Shown here in pieces: positions 1 through 5,807 of a stretch of 7,228 nt of DNA. The stretch spans positions 1 to 7,228 of the forward strand of contig CAJFUS010000206.1 in assembly GCA_904420235.1 (NCBI GenBank), read 5' to 3'. Numbering within the stretch: the first letter of the stretch is position 1; the number at the start of each line of letters is the position of its first letter. This DNA is from Candidatus Neoanaerotignum tabaqchaliae (GTDB taxonomy: Bacteria; Bacillota; Clostridia; Lachnospirales; Anaerotignaceae). The notes under the pieces were generated by a model that saw nothing but the letters and a program-made list of their open reading frames with translations, was not told the origin of the DNA and searched no databases. Position numbers and translations under genes: made by a program.

Positions 1-501
1 AAACCTTTCGGCTATTTTTTCCGGCGTTTCGCTTAACACAACACAGTTTTTAACTCCAAAAAGCTCTATATTTTTAACTATGGCCTTGGCTCTTGTGGCC
101 GATATGTCGTTTGAGAATATAATTCCGCTGCCGTTAAGCCTTGCAGCCAGCTGGGTGGTTTTTCCGCCCGGGGCCGCGCACATGTCAAGCACCTTGTAAT
201 CGTTCTTTATAGGAAGCACCTCGGCCGCCGACATAGCACTTGGTTCCTGTATGTAATAAAGTCCGGCATGATAAAGCCAGCTTTTGGCAGGCTTTTCCTC
301 TGCGCAGTAAAACCCTTCGGCGCACCATTTAACCTTCTCCAACTTAAAGCCGGATATTTTCTCCAGCTCATCGGCATTTATTTTAAGAGTATTAACCCTT
401 ATGCCGCTTTGGGGCTCTTCATTAAAAGACTTTATGTAATTATCAAAATCCACTCCCAAAATACCCTTCATTTTTTCAATATAAAAATCGGGAAGCCTCA
501 C
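1..501 (-). CDS. rsmF: RsmF-like 16S rRNA m5C methyltransferase (NOL1/NOP2/Sun family), 3' part cut by window edge
   Basis: This is the first 167 codons of a minus-strand gene that continues past position 1. It begins at a GTG preceded by AGGGGG (509-514) and reads VRLPDFYIEKMKGILG. The protein contains HAGLYYIQEPSAM followed by the SAM-binding motif I, LDMCAAPGGKTTQLAARL. Both are hallmarks of NOL1/NOP2/Sun RNA methyltransferases, which methylate C5 of cytidine in rRNA using two cysteines. Those catalytic cysteines would lie beyond the edge. Only about 90 residues precede the methyltransferase core, so there is no room for the NusB-like N-terminal domain of RsmB; RsmF is therefore the better match. 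It is divergent from the flavin reductase gene at 682. The exact rRNA target cannot be told from this fragment. Family membership is firm; the RsmF assignment is inferred. Confidence 0.88.
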   Translation of the reverse strand, partial: MRLPDFYIEKMKGILGVDFDNYIKSFNEEPQSGIRVNTLKINADELEKISGFKLEKVKWCAEGFYCAEEKPAKSWLYHAGLYYIQEPSAMSAAEVLPIKNDYKVLDMCAAPGGKTTQLAARLNGSGIIFSNDISATRAKAIVKNIELFGVKNCVVLSETPEKIAERF

Positions 502-523
502 CTAAATTCCCCCTAAACAAAAC

Positions 524-548
524 TTAAAGCCCATTTTAAAGGCTTTAA
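524..548. repeat. 8-bp inverted repeat in the rsmF leader
   Basis: TTAAAGCC (524-531) and GGCTTTAA (541-548) are exact reverse complements around a 9-base A/T-rich loop. The repeat lies between the candidate promoter and the ribosome binding site of the rsmF-like gene. On the minus strand it is followed by GTTTTGTTT. No gene ends here, so it is not a terminator of a visible gene. It could be a weak attenuator or an operator, or it may be meaningless in such A/T-rich DNA. Confidence 0.35.
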
Positions 549-564
549 TAAAATTTCTTATTCT

Positions 565-593
565 ATGTTACTTTAAAACCGGTCTTATTTCAA
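565..593 (-). promoter_or_regulatory. Candidate sigma-A promoter for the rsmF-like gene
   Basis: On the minus strand, TTGAAA (588-593; 5 of 6 consensus) is followed by a 17-base spacer and TAACAT (565-570; 4 of 6). Transcription would start near 558, giving a leader of about 55 bases that contains the hairpin at 524-548. The assignment rests on sequence match only. Confidence 0.4.
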
Positions 594-619
594 CAGCCTA
601 TATTATTTAAAAGGGCTTA

Positions 620-648
620 TTTACAAAACTCACTTTATGAAATAGAAT
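620..648 (+). promoter_or_regulatory. Sigma-A promoter of the flavin reductase gene
   Basis: TTTACA (620-625; 5 of 6 consensus), a 17-base spacer and TAGAAT (643-648; 5 of 6) form a near-canonical housekeeping promoter. The start site would be near 655, leaving a leader of about 27 bases that carries the ribosome binding site GGGAGG at 668-673. Confidence 0.6.
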
Positions 649-681
649 GTTAAAAACAACATTAATTGGGAGGCGGTATAT

Positions 682-1341
682 TTGCCTAAGCAAACTTGGA
701 AAGGCGGCACTCTTATCTATCCGGTTCCGGCCGTAATGGTGAGCTGCGGAAATTATCCGGACGAGAAAAACATAATAACAATAGCCTGGACCGGCACTAT
801 AAACACAAACCCGCCAATGGCCTACATATCCGTAAGGCCGGAAAGATACTCTTACGATATTATAAAAAATACCGGAGAGTTTGTAATAAACCTAACAACA
901 AAAAGCCTTGCCAAAGCCTGTGATTTTTGCGGCGTAAAAAGCGGGCGCGATACAGATAAATTCGCTGAAACAGGTCTTACACCAGGCAAAGCCTCTATTG
1001 TTAAATCGCCTATAATACTTGAAAGTCCCGTTAATATAGAGTGTAAAGTTAAGCAGATAATTCCTCTTGGCTCTCACCACATGTTTATTGCCGAGGTTGT
1101 TGCCGTTGACATAAGCGACGAATACCTTGACGAAAAAGGGAAGTTCCATTTTAATAAATCAAACCCCATTTGCTATTCTCATGGGGAATATTTTTCAATA
1201 GGCCAAAGCCTTGGCACTTTCGGTTATTCCGTAAGAAAAAAGGATAAGCCTGATAAAAAGCCTTTCAAAAAAATCCGTTCAAAAAACAAAAAAGGCCACA
1301 CAACAAATAAAAAGACAAATAAACATAATCGCGTACAATAA
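682..1341 (+). CDS. Flavin reductase family protein (flavoredoxin-like, FMN-binding split barrel)
   Basis: This 219-aa protein starts at TTG, with GGGAGGCGG eight bases upstream; no better start is available. It matches the flavoredoxin/flavin-reductase family, which binds FMN in a split barrel and passes electrons from NAD(P)H or ferredoxin-linked donors. Visible family features are the N-terminal YPVPAVMVSCG strand, ITIAWTGTINTNPPMAYISVRP (residues 32-53, the flavin-binding region), CGVKSGRDTDKF (83-94) and YSHGEYFSIGQSLGTFGYS (165-183). Residues 185-219 form a tail outside the usual fold with 16 Lys/Arg in 35 residues, probably disordered. The gene stands alone, with its own promoter and a low-GC hairpin downstream. 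The physiological partner is unknown; cytoplasmic location is inferred from the lack of a signal peptide. Confidence 0.9.
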   Translation: MPKQTWKGGTLIYPVPAVMVSCGNYPDEKNIITIAWTGTINTNPPMAYISVRPERYSYDIIKNTGEFVINLTTKSLAKACDFCGVKSGRDTDKFAETGLTPGKASIVKSPIILESPVNIECKVKQIIPLGSHHMFIAEVVAVDISDEYLDEKGKFHFNKSNPICYSHGEYFSIGQSLGTFGYSVRKKDKPDKKPFKKIRSKNKKGHTTNKKTNKHNRVQ

Positions 1342-1412
1342 CCGAACATGTTAATTGCCCATTATGTTCAATCCTTAAATCGTAACACGGCGGCAATTGA
1401 TGTGGTTATTCC

Positions 1413-1442
1413 AACAGTATTTTCATAAAAATCACTGTTTTT
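1413..1442 (+). terminator. Possible low-GC terminator after the flavin reductase gene
   Basis: AACAGT-ATTTT (1413-1423) can pair with AAAAT-C-ACTGTT (1428-1439), leaving one bulged C and a 4-base loop. A T-run follows at 1438-1442. The stem is A/T-rich and about 70 bases beyond the stop codon, so it is a modest candidate. The stronger hairpin at 1518-1545 may stop plus-strand transcription as well. Confidence 0.35.
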
Positions 1443-1506
1443 GCGGACTGCGCCAAAAATTCAACTAAAGCCAATAACCTTATCTGCTAAAACAATATTT
1501 TTCCAT

Positions 1507-1545
1507 AAAAAACAAAAAAGCGGCGTATAAAAACTACGTCCGCTT
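1507..1545 (-). terminator. Intrinsic terminator of the spoIID-spoIIQ unit, possibly bidirectional
   Basis: Read on the minus strand, AAGCGG-A-CGTA pairs with TACG-CCGCTT around the loop GTTTTTA (stem 1518-1545). The single A is bulged. A long T-tract, TTTTGTTTTTT, follows. It begins only eight bases after the spoIIQ stop codon. On the plus strand a shorter T-rich stretch follows the stem (1547-1554), so it may also end the convergent transcript. Confidence 0.8.
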
Positions 1546-1552
1546 CTTTGTT

Positions 1553-2389
1553 TTATTCCGCAAGGGCCACCTTAGGGTCAATGGCCGTTTCATTTTCACT
1601 AACCTCAAAGCTGAGATGCTCGCCCAGAGCAACGCCGTATTTTGACGGAGTTCCCACAGTGCCTATAACATCTCCCGCTTTAACTATATCACCCTGACTT
1701 ACGGCAATGTTGTCATCAAGCTGGCCGTATGTAGTGCGCCAGCCGTTTCCATGAAATATCGTAACAGTGTTGCCTTCCTCGTCGCTCTCGGACACGCTTT
1801 CAACAGTGCCGTCTGAAGACGCCTTAACCGGCGTTCCCTTAGCGGCTGATATACATATTGTGTCATTTGTTCTGTACTGGTCAAGAGTTGAATCATAAAC
1901 AAGGGCATCCGAGCTGAAATCCATAACTATATCACCTTCAAGAGGCCAATTAAACACCGGTTTGGCTCCGGCGCTGTCAGCAAGAACAAACTCCTCACTT
2001 TCCATGTCAAGCTGCGCCGTTTCATCTGATACTGCGTCGTTATTTTCAGCCGTACTGCCGCTTGTTTCTTCCTGATTTTGGCTACCGTCATTTTCAGGTT
2101 CCGCAGGGTCGTTGCTTATCTGTCCGCTCCCCTTCATTTCTTCCTGAATATCAGTTCCGGTATTGCTTTTTGTGTTATTCTGCTCATCTATTTTGTTTCC
2201 GGAGCCGGCATTTCTGTTGGCCGTCACCATTTGGGAATAATCCTCCGCTTGAGACACTGCCGCCTCGTTGGCCTTCCGCTGTTCATCAGCTTCCTTTTTA
2301 GCGCTTCTGCTTCCGGCTATGCCGGCCCCAAGGGCCACTACAAGAACAAGACAGGAAAACAAGGCCGCGTATTTTTTATTTTTTCCCAT
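1553..2389 (-). CDS. spoIIQ: SpoIIQ-like stage II sporulation protein with a degenerate M23 peptidase domain
   Basis: This 278-aa protein starts at the ATG at 2389, six bases after GGAGGTG; an in-frame GTG three codons upstream lies inside that ribosome binding site and is rejected. Residues about 7-26 form one membrane anchor. Residues about 30-143 are an acidic Asn/Glu/Ser/Thr/Gly/Gln-rich linker. Residues about 145-275 are a LytM/M23-type domain (KGTPVKASSDGTVESV, GWRTTYGQL, VKAGDVIGTVGT, LSFEVSE). Linkage directly behind spoIID identifies it as SpoIIQ, the forespore partner of SpoIIIAH in the channel that connects forespore and mother cell. The HxxxD zinc motif reads N175-DTI-C179 and the HxH motif reads H258-L-S260, so all three zinc ligands are lost. 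Peptidase activity is therefore unlikely and a scaffold role is inferred. A non-sporulation M23 protein is the alternative. Confidence 0.85.
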   Translation of the reverse strand: MGKNKKYAALFSCLVLVVALGAGIAGSRSAKKEADEQRKANEAAVSQAEDYSQMVTANRNAGSGNKIDEQNNTKSNTGTDIQEEMKGSGQISNDPAEPENDGSQNQEETSGSTAENNDAVSDETAQLDMESEEFVLADSAGAKPVFNWPLEGDIVMDFSSDALVYDSTLDQYRTNDTICISAAKGTPVKASSDGTVESVSESDEEGNTVTIFHGNGWRTTYGQLDDNIAVSQGDIVKAGDVIGTVGTPSKYGVALGEHLSFEVSENETAIDPKVALAE

Positions 2390-2395
2390 AATCAA

Positions 2396-2402
2396 CACCT
2401 CC
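2396..2402 (-). promoter_or_regulatory. Ribosome binding site that fixes the spoIIQ start
   Basis: GGAGGTG on the minus strand lies six bases before the ATG at 2389. The longer reading frame would start at a GTG (2398-2396) that is part of this very site, so the ATG is the better start. Confidence 0.8.
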
Positions 2403-2408
2403 GAAAAT

Positions 2409-2437
2409 ATTATTAACCGGAAAAGTATTGATTATAC
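2409..2437 (-). promoter_or_regulatory. Weak SigF-like promoter candidate before spoIIQ
   Basis: In the 56-base spacer between spoIID and spoIIQ the minus strand reads GTATA (2433-2437), 14 bases, then GGTTAATAAT (2409-2418). This resembles the forespore SigF pattern (GYATA, about 15 bases, GGNNANAAT), but the final AAT is shifted by one base. B. subtilis spoIIQ is SigF-controlled, which is the main reason to list it. The start site would fall at or next to the ribosome binding site, which counts against it. Confidence 0.25.
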
Positions 2438-2445
2438 GGCTACTT

Positions 2446-3495
2446 TCATTCTTTTAAAAAACTTATGCCAGTATAGTAATACTCAAGTATCTCATGATAA
2501 TCCATTCCCTCTTTAGCAAGTTCGTTGGCCCCATATTGGCTCATTCCGGTGCCATGGCCATATCCCTTTGTTGTAAAAATCATGTTTTCTCCTTCCTGCC
2601 TAACGGTAAAATCACTGCTTCTAAGTCCAAGAAGCTCTCTTACCTCTCTGCCGGTAAATACGGCGTTTCCTATTTGAATTTCTTTAACATATCCGGCCTC
2701 GGTGCGCTCTATAATCTGCATTTGACCTTCAAGGCTTCCGCTTGAAACCGCCATAGACGGCTTAGCTGCCTGAAGCTTTGATATAACGGTGTTAACCGGT
2801 ATAGTTTCCTCCTGAATATATTCATCTGACGTTTCGTCCATGGAGCTGTCAACGCTTTTAAGGTACGGCTCGTCCTGAGACCATATATTGGCGGCGCTTT
2901 CGGTTTTTCCGCCGCTTATGGCATGGAACACCGCAAGTATTGGCTCGCCGTCATAAATCATTATTTCTCCTTCGGTGTCGTCTACGGCGGATTTAATTTT
3001 ATTATAGTACTCATCAAAATTGTTTCCCCATTTTTCCCTCATATCATCTACAGAGTTATAGGCCTGTCCACCATTTTCAATCATGGTATCAAGAGAATTT
3101 CCGGCCTCCATGCGTCTTTTGGTGTATGTTCTGGCGGCCACCGCCTGAGCTTTAAGGGCTTCATTTTCATAAAGAGCCGGCATTTCGGCGGCAACAACAC
3201 CTGTTATGTAGCTTTCAAAATCACTTTGAGAACCGGTTTCCTTATTTTCCTGTGTCTCCGCATTTAAGTTTTTTTCCTCATTTGCCGAATCTTCGTTATT
3301 TCCCTTTTCATCTGTATCCTCATTTTCAGTTAAAACAGTTTCTCCGCCATTTTCTGTTATAACTCCGGCTGCCGTTTTTTCATTATAACCCGCCTCATAT
3401 CCATAAATCTCGGAAAACCCGTAGTTTACCGCAGCCGGCAAAACAGCCATTGATAATATGCTTCCCAAACTTAAACATAATATTGTTTTTTTCAT
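2446..3495 (-). CDS. spoIID: Stage II sporulation protein D (SpoIID), peptidoglycan lytic transglycosylase
   Basis: This 349-aa protein starts at ATG 3495, five bases after AGGTG. Residues about 3-23 are an N-terminal hydrophobic signal-anchor. Residues about 45-92 are an acidic Glu/Asn-rich linker. The SpoIID/LytB domain then runs from about 94 to 347. Key motifs are YITGVVAAEMP with the putative catalytic Glu104, NEALKAQAVAARTYTKRR (111-128), VFHAISGGKTESA (189-201) and GYGHGTGMSQYGA (311-323). SpoIID cleaves glycan strands stripped of stem peptides, working with SpoIIP and SpoIIM to drive engulfment by the mother-cell membrane. The only Cys is in the signal segment, so the Cys pair reported to bind zinc in C. 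difficile SpoIID is not present. A SigE-type promoter is visible upstream, and spoIIQ follows after 56 bases. Confidence 0.95.
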   Translation of the reverse strand: MKKTILCLSLGSILSMAVLPAAVNYGFSEIYGYEAGYNEKTAAGVITENGGETVLTENEDTDEKGNNEDSANEEKNLNAETQENKETGSQSDFESYITGVVAAEMPALYENEALKAQAVAARTYTKRRMEAGNSLDTMIENGGQAYNSVDDMREKWGNNFDEYYNKIKSAVDDTEGEIMIYDGEPILAVFHAISGGKTESAANIWSQDEPYLKSVDSSMDETSDEYIQEETIPVNTVISKLQAAKPSMAVSSGSLEGQMQIIERTEAGYVKEIQIGNAVFTGREVRELLGLRSSDFTVRQEGENMIFTTKGYGHGTGMSQYGANELAKEGMDYHEILEYYYTGISFLKE

Positions 3496-3510
3496 AACCT
3501 CACCTGTTAA

Positions 3511-3539
3511 ATTATATGAGGCATGGCATATTAAAATTC
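3511..3539 (-). promoter_or_regulatory. Candidate SigE promoter of spoIID
   Basis: On the minus strand GAATTTT (3533-3539) is followed by 14 bases and CATATAAT (3511-3518). This matches the mother-cell SigE pattern (KMATATT, 14-15 bases, CATACAnT) with one mismatch in each box. spoIID belongs to the SigE regulon in B. subtilis. The expected start site falls near 3504, leaving a leader of only about 10-13 bases that begins at the ribosome binding site AGGTGAGG. The same CATATAAT also contains a good sigma-A -10 (TATAAT), so sigma-A use cannot be excluded. Confidence 0.5.
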
Positions 3540-3540
3540 A

Positions 3541-3574
3541 AAAATAAAAAACGGGAGTATATCCAGCCCGTTTT
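3541..3574 (-). terminator. Intrinsic terminator of the luxS operon
   Basis: On the minus strand AAAACGGG (3567-3574) pairs with CCCGTTTT (3548-3555) around an 11-base loop, followed by TTTTTATTTT (3541-3550). It lies about 45 bases after the luxS stop codon. A second AAAACGGG occurs at 3596-3603 and could compete for the same downstream arm. Confidence 0.8.
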
Positions 3575-3619
3575 ATAAACCGTTCTAAAATATTTCCCGT
3601 TTTTATGTTTATTATGTTT

Positions 3620-4138
3620 TTAATCCTCTATAAAACAATATTTATGAAAGTCATTCTGTTTTTCCATTTCATCAACAATAACTTCCATATCGTTAGCGGC
3701 TTTAACAGCAACATTAATATCTCCAAGGGAATAACAGTTTCCACATTGAAGCTCGTTTTTAGCCGGAACTTCCTTCATACCTTTAACATACTGGCAGGAT
3801 TTTTTAAGTATTCCGTGTAGAAGCTCATAATACTCGCTTTCATCGCAGTTTACTACGTTAAAAACAAGATAATATCCTGTTTGGCAGCCCATAGGCCCGA
3901 AATAAGCCACAGCAACGTTTTCCATGCTTTCAGTAATATCCCTAACGGCTGTTGCAAAGCAATGTTCGTATGTGTGCAGTTCCTCGTTTGATATAATTTT
4001 CTCTTTGTAAGGCACTCTCATTCTCAAATCAAGGGTTACTGTGCTTACATCGCCCATTTTGTCTATACGTGAAAGATAGATGCCTCTTTTTAATCTGCTG
4101 TGGTCCACGTTAAAAGAAACGCTGTTTTTAATCTTCAT
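3620..4138 (-). CDS. luxS: S-ribosylhomocysteine lyase LuxS (AI-2 synthase)
   Basis: This 172-aa enzyme cleaves S-ribosylhomocysteine into homocysteine and 4,5-dihydroxy-2,3-pentanedione, the precursor of autoinducer-2, as part of the activated methyl cycle in the cytoplasm. The sequence shows SFNVDHSRLKRGIYLSRID (8-26), metal ligands H55 and H59 in LHTYEH with E58, catalytic C85 in YFGPMGCQTG, and the third metal ligand C132 in QCGN. The region after C132 (CYSLGDINVA) departs from the usual Y..HDL pattern. A longer frame reaches 4213, but its extra residues lie wholly inside the upstream gene. ATG 4138 gives the normal family length and overlaps the upstream stop codon by 11 bases. No strong ribosome binding site precedes it (AAAGG about 15 bases away), so translational coupling is likely. 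Confidence 0.96.
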   Translation of the reverse strand: MKIKNSVSFNVDHSRLKRGIYLSRIDKMGDVSTVTLDLRMRVPYKEKIISNEELHTYEHCFATAVRDITESMENVAVAYFGPMGCQTGYYLVFNVVNCDESEYYELLHGILKKSCQYVKGMKEVPAKNELQCGNCYSLGDINVAVKAANDMEVIVDEMEKQNDFHKYCFIED

Positions 4139-5531
4139 GAAACAAATCGCCAAACCTTTCAACATTGTCATATTTCTTAAGGGCCTCAAGAGTCTCTCTC
4201 TCAAGTTCCTCATCAGTTATAACTGTTTCACGTCCTTCGTTATACTGCTCGTTAACCCAGTTATAAACAACTTCCACAATCTTGTCGTTTTTATTTACGG
4301 CGGCGCTTCCCTTAAGGTGGAAATTAGTGTTTATCCAATGAGCTATTCCCGATGTTCCCGAAGTGTTGCTTATAGCAATTTTAACAGGGCGGTTAAGAAT
4401 TTTCTCGGTATTGAATATATTGTAAATTTCCTCGTTTTTAAGTATTCCGTCGGCGTGTATTCCAGCTCTCGTAACATTAAAGTTTTTACCTACAAAAGGA
4501 GTCATAGGCGGTATGTCATAATTAAGCTGATTCTGGAAATAATCGGCTATTTCGGTAATAACCGTAGTTTCCATTCCGTCAAGGGTTCCCCTAAGCTGAG
4601 CATATTCGAACACCATAGCCTCAAGAGGCGTATTTCCTGTTCTCTCGCCTATTCCCAAAAGGGCGCAGTTTACGCTGCTGGCGCCATAAAGCCAAGCGTA
4701 TGTGGCATTATTAACAGCTCTGTAAAAATCGTTATGTCCATGCCACTCAATAAGCTCGCTTGGAACACCGGCGTGGTGGTTAAGACCATATATAATTCCC
4801 GGAACACTTCTTGGAAGTACCGAGCCGGGATATGTAACGCCATATCCAAGAGTATCGCAGGCGCGTATTTTAATTGGAACACCCGTATCCTCGGAAAGCT
4901 CCATAAGAGCTGTGGCAAACGGCACAACAAAGCCGTAAAAATCGGCCCTTGTTATATCCTCAAAGTGACATCTTGGTTTAACTCCTGTTTCAATACACTC
5001 CCTAACAACGCCAAGATAGTGGTCTAATGCCTGTCTTCTTGTCATGTGCATTTTATGGAAAATGTGATAGTCGGAGCAGCTTACAAGTATTCCCGTTTCC
5101 TTAAGGCCTATATCCTTAACAAGCTGAAAGTCTTTTTTAGAAGCCCTTATCCAGCTTGTTATTTCTGGGAACTCATAACCCCTTTCAAGGCATTTGTAAA
5201 CGGCTTCCCTGTCTTTTCTTGTATAAAGGAAAAACTCGCTCATTCTTACAATTCCTTTTGGGCCGGAAAGCTTGTGCAAAAGGTCGAATATATGAGTTAT
5301 TTGGTCAACAGTGTATGGCTGGCGCGACTGTTGTCCGTCCCTGAATGTGGTGTCCGTAATCCATAAATTTTCCGGAACGTCCATTGGAACAAGTCTTTTG
5401 TTAAACACTACCCTCGGAACTTCATCATATGAAAAATAATCCCTGTAAAGCTCGGGGTCCTTCACATCCTCAAGAGGATATTTCTGCTCGGTACTTTCAA
5501 GCAGATTTGTTTTTTTGTTATATTCAAACAT
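4128..5531 (-). CDS. DRE-TIM metallolyase, homocitrate/isopropylmalate/Re-citrate synthase family
   Basis: The protein has 467 aa from ATG 5531 (numbered here from the adjacent ATG 5534, 468 aa). AAGGGGG at 5538-5544 sits six bases from the inner ATG but only three from the outer one, so the inner start is preferred. Residues 1-55 are an N-terminal extension of no known function. The TIM barrel begins at WITDTTFRDGQQS (58-70; R65 and metal-binding D66) and includes CDTLGYG (226-232), EWHGHND (263-269; metal-binding H265 and H267) and GIGERTGN (294-301). The remaining roughly 140 residues resemble the linker subdomains and are too short for a full LeuA leucine-binding regulatory domain. Such enzymes condense acetyl-CoA with a 2-oxo acid. 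Re-citrate synthase of anaerobic Clostridia is a strong candidate; homocitrate or isopropylmalate synthase are alternatives. It is the first gene of an operon with luxS. Confidence 0.85.
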   Translation of the reverse strand: MFEYNKKTNLLESTEQKYPLEDVKDPELYRDYFSYDEVPRVVFNKRLVPMDVPENLWITDTTFRDGQQSRQPYTVDQITHIFDLLHKLSGPKGIVRMSEFFLYTRKDREAVYKCLERGYEFPEITSWIRASKKDFQLVKDIGLKETGILVSCSDYHIFHKMHMTRRQALDHYLGVVRECIETGVKPRCHFEDITRADFYGFVVPFATALMELSEDTGVPIKIRACDTLGYGVTYPGSVLPRSVPGIIYGLNHHAGVPSELIEWHGHNDFYRAVNNATYAWLYGASSVNCALLGIGERTGNTPLEAMVFEYAQLRGTLDGMETTVITEIADYFQNQLNYDIPPMTPFVGKNFNVTRAGIHADGILKNEEIYNIFNTEKILNRPVKIAISNTSGTSGIAHWINTNFHLKGSAAVNKNDKIVEVVYNWVNEQYNEGRETVITDEELERETLEALKKYDNVERFGDLFHED

Positions 5532-5566
5532 CATAATCCCCCTTATCTCGCATAATTTATCAGCAA

Positions 5567-5594
5567 ATTATATTAAAATAATTTCATCTACAAA
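5567..5594 (-). promoter_or_regulatory. Candidate sigma-A promoter of the synthase-luxS operon
   Basis: On the minus strand a perfect TATAAT (5567-5572) lies 16 bases downstream of TTTGTA (5589-5594), a poor -35 box. The start site would be near 5560, giving a leader of about 30 bases. The strong -10 box makes this the best candidate in the spacer. Confidence 0.4.
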
Positions 5595-5794
5595 TTAATT
5601 TACGTTAACTATTTTATTTTAAACTAAATTCACCATGTCAGTCAAGTAAAGCTGCGATTTTTGTAATATGAAACATTTTTAATGCAAATACAAATGTCTT
5701 TATATCAAAAACGTACAAAAATATACCACAATCTGAGTATTTAATCAAGAATACTTATACTCTTTAAAATCATATAAATTTATAAAAACAAATT

Positions 5795-5801
5795 AGGGGT
5801 G
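5795..5801 (+). promoter_or_regulatory. Ribosome binding site of the 57-codon small ORF
   Basis: AGGGGTG lies six bases before ATG 5808. A longer in-frame start at GTG 5799 falls inside this site, which favours the ATG. The strength and spacing of the site are the main support for the ORF being translated. Confidence 0.6.
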
Positions 5802-5807
5802 AGCATT

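Larger units (their letters stand above)
5535..5807. other. A/T-rich divergent intergenic region
   Basis: This 273-base spacer lies between the minus-strand synthase-luxS operon and the plus-strand small ORF. It holds the candidate promoter at 5567-5594. Near the small ORF it also holds the nested repeats AGTATT (5736-5741) and AATACT (5750-5755), with GAGTAT (5735-5740) and ATACTC (5757-5762), around a TATACT box (5756-5761) that could be a -10 element. No convincing -35 box accompanies it. I see no open reading frame of note and no riboswitch that I recognise here. Confidence 0.5.

Noticed and set aside
268..516. 82-codon plus-strand frame opposite the rsmF-like gene
   Set aside because: It is antisense to a coding region with a clear methyltransferase motif and has no ribosome binding site or family match.
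1344..1369. GAACAT...ATGTTC inverted repeat after the flavin reductase stop
   Set aside because: The 6-bp A/T-rich stem has a 14-base loop and no T-run, so it is a poor terminator; the hairpins at 1413 and 1518 are better.
2062..2516. Overlapping plus-strand frames opposite spoIIQ and the spoIID end
   Set aside because: They mirror the low-complexity linker of SpoIIQ and show no start signal or domain.
4139..4213. 25-residue N-terminal extension of LuxS
   Set aside because: It lies wholly inside the synthase gene, has no ribosome binding site and is absent from the LuxS family; ATG 4138 gives normal length.
4080..5027. A 315-codon plus-strand open frame opposite the synthase and luxS genes
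   Set aside because: It lies antisense to two clearly recognised genes with intact motifs, and its translation shows no domain; it is a shadow of their codon usage.
5640..5800. Possible riboswitch or small RNA in the divergent A/T-rich spacer
   Set aside because: I found only short A/T-rich inverted repeats and none of the conserved blocks of an S-box, T-box or other riboswitch I know.
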